Source of the DNA: RUG334 sp045599645
GTDB lineage: Bacteria > Muiribacteriota > Ozemobacteria > Ozemobacterales > Ozemobacteraceae
DNA length: 64,000 nucleotides
Assembly: GCA_045599645.1 (NCBI GenBank)
Contig: JAZRWI010000068.1
Span: forward strand, 9,098-73,097
Direction of reading: 5' to 3'
Within the stretch, counting starts at the first letter, position 1; the number at the start of each line of letters is the position of its first letter. A program made the position numbers and the translations under genes. Of this stretch, positions 61,101 through 64,000 are shown piece after piece. A model generated the notes under the pieces. The model was given only the letters and a program-made list of their open reading frames with translations. It ran no database searches and had not been told where the DNA came from.

Positions 61101-62346
61101 ATTCTGAATAGATAAATGTAAGCTCAGTCTTCTTAGACTTTTCAATCAAAGATAAAACAGCTTCTTCAAGCTCATTAAAATTATTACACCCCGCCCATAA
61201 TGAAACAAAAACAGAAAGCCATCTCAAAAAAGGACAATTACTTTGCTGTAAAGAAGCAGAAACTTTTTCTTTATTACATTTTCCTATTGTTCTATTCCAA
61301 TAGAATTCATGTAATATATTATATGCCGGTTTAAATACCAAAGGCATTTTATCTATTTTTTCAATATATTTAACAGCTTCATACAAAGATTCACTACTAC
61401 CATCCTGAAGCATGCTAATGAAATAGAAAATATCTGCTAAACTGAAAAATGTAATATTCCTCTTAGATTTCTTTTTCTGAAGTTGTTTCATAGCCTCGTG
61501 GAAAACAGGCAATGAATTTACTGAGCCATGGAACAGATAAACAAGGAAGGCATTAACACCTTGAACTTCAATTGAAGTTGAAATTTCTAAATATGATTTA
61601 GCTCTTTCGAAATTACCACAGAAAATCAGATATAAAGCGAGATTATGAGCACCTTCAGCTAAGAATAACTCGGATTTATACCATTTAGCTTTCATGAAAT
61701 ATTTAAAAATGTTCTGCCCTTCATAAGAAAGAACATTTTTAAAATTCAATATTTCATAATATATTGCATAATTAAGCAGGAAAATCTGTGAATTTTCAGG
61801 TAAGCCTTCAAACCAATTTTCATCAAATGGTTCCAAGACTTTACTTAATAAAGGAATATCAGTTTGATTATTTAAAAAGCCATAATCGAAGTTAGAAAAA
61901 ATTTCATCACTTATATTTCCACTAAGCAAATTCATCAAAAGACTAGAAAAGAAGTTCTGTCTGCAACTGAATTCAAAGGAATATTCAGATGAAAGTGCAA
62001 AAGAGTGAAGTGTTAAAGAAAATTTTTCTACATCAAAATATAATGGGAATCGATAGGCTGATGGATAATAAATATCCTCAACCATAAATCGATTACCATC
62101 ATTCTTAATAACCTTCTTGTCTACAAGGGCATTAAGAGATAATGATACCTGTTCAAGCGAAAAATCTTCTTCGATAGGCTCACGCTTATCAATATCAGAT
62201 AAAAGCCAGAATAACTGGTTTTCATCCATTTCCATATCGCAATTAGCGATAAAAGCACACATAAGCTTTTCTGATAACTTTAAGTCATCAAAATGCTCAT
62301 CCGCGCTTACAAGATTTTCAAAATTCCAGGTATCAGTTTTTTTCAT
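58165..62346 (-). CDS. SNF2-family helicase-like ATPase, large
   Basis: A 1393-residue protein. Residues about 1-95 look like a winged-helix start; about 100-470 are helical, TPR-like; about 470-880 are of unknown fold. The C-terminal 450 residues form a complete SNF2/RapA-type motor: Walker A 'ADDMGLGKT', DEAQ box 'VVLDEAQAIKN', 'MLTGTPIENHLGELW', 'ILRRTKNQVLKDLP' and motif VI 'DRAHRIGQTRPV'. Such proteins remodel DNA-protein or polymerase complexes by DNA translocation. It begins 2 bases after the 8-oxoguanine-deaminase-like gene, so both are in one message, which is an odd pairing. Confidence 0.92.
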   Translation of the reverse strand: MKKTDTWNFENLVSADEHFDDLKLSEKLMCAFIANCDMEMDENQLFWLLSDIDKREPIEEDFSLEQVSLSLNALVDKKVIKNDGNRFMVEDIYYPSAYRFPLYFDVEKFSLTLHSFALSSEYSFEFSCRQNFFSSLLMNLLSGNISDEIFSNFDYGFLNNQTDIPLLSKVLEPFDENWFEGLPENSQIFLLNYAIYYEILNFKNVLSYEGQNIFKYFMKAKWYKSELFLAEGAHNLALYLIFCGNFERAKSYLEISTSIEVQGVNAFLVYLFHGSVNSLPVFHEAMKQLQKKKSKRNITFFSLADIFYFISMLQDGSSESLYEAVKYIEKIDKMPLVFKPAYNILHEFYWNRTIGKCNKEKVSASLQQSNCPFLRWLSVFVSLWAGCNNFNELEEAVLSLIEKSKKTELTFIYSELLQLAKKAGYKTDIDYETELENWKNNYIIPFIDRVDQKQKWEYILDELSTKLNLASSVKESTIRLIWDLRLDIESHSIKIFPKEQQKLKNGKWSVGKPVSLDLFFEDLNPYPDFYTEQDKKIYKALQKLRPWLSGNGDQTWQILPSLANCPKVFLNENYSKPIEVIKGNPVLMLRENENGLFFDFQPPYDGNPVIAVMENESRLKIFEFSKEELETAKLLSSEQIFPKAAINRIKEIIAGLNKLMPVHTTVEGTKALTPIASIASSSIIYAELEPIGNGLKVRFCVKPFGVNGPSFNPGKGEADVFTEIAGQHLHTKRNLQLELKNYKDVLEDCTILIGEIGDDCSALFSTPDASLDLLLSLKDVPDLVIEWPENSKPKKVVAASFKNFSFRVKNMNDWFTLEGELKIDENHVIDLQKILKHYEKGSRFIQIEEDQFLAITEEFRKHIEDIQAFTKTDEQQSVFHASTIQLMDEILKEGSKLTFDKTWHEMLSHIRHASDKKFVVPAEFKADLRAYQDDGFKWLSRMAYLGMGACLADDMGLGKTVEALSIITSRADKGPAFVLAPTSVCMNWYQECQRFAPTLNPVLFAQSDRKETIKNLKPNDLIICSYGVLQREIEDLGAVNWSTVVLDEAQAIKNMATNRSQAAMTLKGQFKMLMTGTPIENHLGELWNLFRFLNPGFLGTINEFNEKFAVPIQSFNDKRAQERLKKLVQPFILRRTKNQVLKDLPARTEVILNVELSQREAEVYESYRRQAMENIKKSSNKNMNSDAKPMIVLAEIMRLRRLCCNPSLVVPEMNIESSKLNLLESITEELLASGHKALIFSQFVDHLSIIRKFFDEKGYKYQYLDGTTTQKARAKAIKDFQDGEGDFFLISLKAGGQGINLTAADYVIHMDPWWNPAVEDQASDRAHRIGQTRPVTIYKLITTNTIEEKIVQLHGKKRDLADGLLDGTDISGRISTSELISLINSSALSQLRN

Positions 62347-62348
62347 GA

Positions 62349-63719
62349 TTACTTAGAAGCGTAAAGGGCAATACTTCTTTCGTTCTGTTTTGAAATAAGT
62401 TCCTGAAGCTGATAATCACTATATCTTGTGAACTTACCATGTTCAATCAAAACATCACCATGAACCATTGAGAAATCAACAGTATCAACAGCGCAGAATA
62501 CCAAAGCAGCCAATGGATCAGTAGAACTACCTGCCTGTCTAAGACTATCAAGTCTTACACCAATCATATCTGCTTCATAACCTGGTTCCAACATACCGAT
62601 GTCATCACGGCCAAGAACCTGAGCACCACCCAGAGTAGCACATTTCAAACAGTCTCTGGCAGTAATACAATCAGCAGTTTTGAGAACACGTTGCAGAAGC
62701 ATCATATTACGTACTTCCATGAACATATTTGAACAGTCATTGCTTGCGCTGCCGTCTACAGCTACACTTACCGGAACACCAGCTTTAAGCATTTCAGTAA
62801 TTGGAGCAATACCAGAAGCCAAACGAGCATTACTAGTTGGACAATGTGCTACGCCACCTTTTACTTTACCCATTCTAGTGTATTCATCTTCATTAAGGTG
62901 TACACAATGTGCAAAGAAAGAGTTTTCATCCATCCAGCCAAGCTTAACCATAAAGTCATATGGTCTTAAACCGCAGTCTGCTAGAGTGTAATCCTGTTCG
63001 TCGAAGGTTTCAGCCAAGTGAGTATGACACTTCAAACCCATCTTATTAGCATATTTCTTAGCTTCTACCATGAGTTCCTTAGTTACTGAGAATGGGGAAC
63101 ATGGAGCAACGATGATTCTGCACATACCACCACGTTCAGCCTGATGTACCTGTTTTACAAGTTCGTCAGTTTCTTTCATGATTACATCTTCAGTCTGTAC
63201 AACAGAATCCGGTGGCAAACCGCCGTCTTTCTTAGAACGAGACATGCTGCCTCTGCAGAGATGGAATCTTAAACCAGCTTCCTTAGCTGCTTCAACTTGT
63301 CTAAGATAGAAGCTTGAATCATTATTCGGAACAACATATGAATGGTCAACAGAAGTTGTACAACCACTCTGAAGGAGTTCTAATGCAGCTATTCTAGTAG
63401 ACAGAGCAAAATCATCTGGAGTAATCTTTGCCCAAAGTCCATAAAGATTTGTCAACCAATCGAAAAGCTTAGCATCCTGAACATTTGGAAAGTTTCTTGT
63501 TAATGTCTGATAAAAATGATGGTGAGTATTAACCATACCAGGCATAATGAGCATTTCAGAAGCATCAATGTTTCTTGCATCAGCAGCCATTGGTGCTAAT
63601 TCAGTATCGCTACCGACTGCCTGAATCTGTGTACCATCGATTAAAACTGATACATTTTCTTTTACTTCGGTGTCGCCACCAGCCCAAAAATATTTTGCGT
63701 TTTTAAGAAATACTTTCAT
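62349..63719 (-). CDS. 8-oxoguanine deaminase-like amidohydrolase
   Basis: A 456-residue amidohydrolase of the same superfamily as SsnA but distinct: 'PGMVNTHHHFYQTLTRNFP' (about 59-77), 'KCHTHLAETFDEQDYT', 'FAHCVHL' and 'VAVDGSASND'. The long QTLTRNFPN stretch and 'DHSYVVPN' are typical of the 8-oxoguanine (or hydroxypurine) deaminase group, which turns 8-oxoguanine into urate. That fits the surrounding purine genes; guanine or atrazine-like substrates cannot be excluded. A strong AAGGAGAAGGAT site precedes the ATG. It is the first gene of a unit with the SNF2 gene. Confidence 0.88.
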   Translation of the reverse strand: MKVFLKNAKYFWAGGDTEVKENVSVLIDGTQIQAVGSDTELAPMAADARNIDASEMLIMPGMVNTHHHFYQTLTRNFPNVQDAKLFDWLTNLYGLWAKITPDDFALSTRIAALELLQSGCTTSVDHSYVVPNNDSSFYLRQVEAAKEAGLRFHLCRGSMSRSKKDGGLPPDSVVQTEDVIMKETDELVKQVHQAERGGMCRIIVAPCSPFSVTKELMVEAKKYANKMGLKCHTHLAETFDEQDYTLADCGLRPYDFMVKLGWMDENSFFAHCVHLNEDEYTRMGKVKGGVAHCPTSNARLASGIAPITEMLKAGVPVSVAVDGSASNDCSNMFMEVRNMMLLQRVLKTADCITARDCLKCATLGGAQVLGRDDIGMLEPGYEADMIGVRLDSLRQAGSSTDPLAALVFCAVDTVDFSMVHGDVLIEHGKFTRYSDYQLQELISKQNERSIALYASK

Positions 63720-63809
63720 ATCCTTCTCCTTGATTTGATATATCTATAATACATCATAAAAGCCGATTTAACACTATATTTTACATTTAAAAAATAAATA
63801 TTATTTATG

Positions 63810-63838
63810 TTGACAAATTGAATTTAAAGTAATAAAAT
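63810..63838 (+). promoter_or_regulatory. Strong sigma-70-type promoter reading off the right edge
   Basis: Perfect TTGACA at 63810-63815 and TAAAAT at 63833-63838 with a 17-base spacer; the transcript should start near 63845, at the first of several hairpins. Confidence 0.7.
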
Positions 63839-63844
63839 ACTCAC

Positions 63845-64000
63845 ACCTTCAAGCGAAGGCAAAAAAATAATCCACTCCGGTGGAGGGGCCGCGAAAGCGA
63901 CCAAGCTATTTGAGAATAAGATCAAAATGACTTTGAATATGACGCCAAGCGGGTCATTAGAACTCGAAAGAGCGAAGATGATCCCTGTTAATAAACCAAC
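63845..64000 (+). ncRNA. Candidate structured leader RNA, cut by the window edge
   Basis: Within 130 bases after the promoter, five small hairpins follow each other: CCTTC-aagc-GAAGG (63846-63859), CCAC-TCCG-GTGG (63872-63883), CGC-GAAA-GCG (63890-63899), ATGAC(g)CC-aagc-GGGTCAT (63939-63957) and CTC-GAAA-GAG (63963-63972). The segment GATCA (63920-63924) can pair with TGATC (63979-63983), enclosing the last two. GNRA-type loops and the density of stems suggest a riboswitch or other structured RNA; I do not recognise its class. A frame open from ATG 63927 to the edge ('MTLNMTPSGSLELERAKMIP') has no good Shine-Dalgarno and is the main alternative. Confidence 0.4.

Noticed and set aside
63845..64000. 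c-di-GMP (GEMM), purine, SAM, TPP or FMN riboswitch
   Set aside because: The conserved core sequences of these classes could not be found in the visible part.

Overview
The window is AT-rich, densely coded bacterial chromosome. The genes suggest a diderm anaerobe or fermenter. There is an SLH-domain beta-barrel protein of the outer-membrane-attached type, an HtrA protease behind a sigma-E-like ECF operon, two prepilin-like proteins, a PPi-dependent phosphofructokinase, a CstA-type peptide transporter and a purine-catabolism gene set typical of gut anaerobes. I cannot name the organism. An uncultured phylum-level lineage of the Riflebacteria kind would fit, but that is inference.

Layout. 1-3.7 kb: an ECF sigma/anti-sigma pair, two prepilin-like genes and a LysM protein. 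4-5.8 kb: an HD-GYP c-di-GMP phosphodiesterase and a secreted protein. 5.8-8.3 kb: an envelope-stress operon (ECF sigma, anti-sigma, HtrA) behind a recognisable ECF promoter. 8.4-12.3 kb: a PTS EIIA-like protein, two secreted proteins and a membrane beta-propeller protein. 12.4-17.7 kb: an RsbW-like/GAF protein, a TldD/TldE pair and a MATE exporter. 17.7-20.6 kb: two CNNM/CBS membrane proteins and two identical tRNA-Asn genes. 20.7-25.7 kb: secreted proteins, namely endonuclease I, two thioredoxin-fold-like paralogues without CxxC around an extremely Cys-rich protein, and the SLH barrel protein. 25.7-33.4 kb: sugar metabolism and glycosyl transfer, including a degenerate phosphohexomutase-like protein. 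33.5-37.3 kb: an RNA methyltransferase fused to a cell-wall glucosaminidase domain, and an HD-GYP protein with a rubredoxin-like tail. 37.4-45 kb: CstA, a JAB-DinG helicase fusion, an ankyrin protein, a CFA-like methyltransferase and a DEDDh exonuclease.

45-63.7 kb is the most coherent system: a purine (urate/xanthine/guanine) degradation locus. It has a PLP fold-type II enzyme, carbamate kinase, YgeY-like M20 hydrolase, YgeW-like carbamoyltransferase, SsnA-like amidohydrolase and an 8-oxoguanine-deaminase-like amidohydrolase. Inside it lie an MFS transporter between two paralogous Cache-domain proteins that look like histidine kinases with ruined catalytic boxes, and a small four-helix-bundle/zinc-finger module bounded by inverted arrays of 7-bp repeats. 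In the pathway known from E. coli yge genes and gut anaerobes, ring opening leads to carbamoylated intermediates. YgeW, YgeY and carbamate kinase are then expected to recover ATP, and a PLP ammonia-lyase releases pyruvate and ammonia. Here the canonical lyase YgeX is absent and an unrelated-looking PLP enzyme takes its place.

At the right edge a strong promoter reads into a run of small hairpins that looks like a structured RNA leader which I do not recognise. No CRISPR array, transposase, integrase or rRNA gene was seen.
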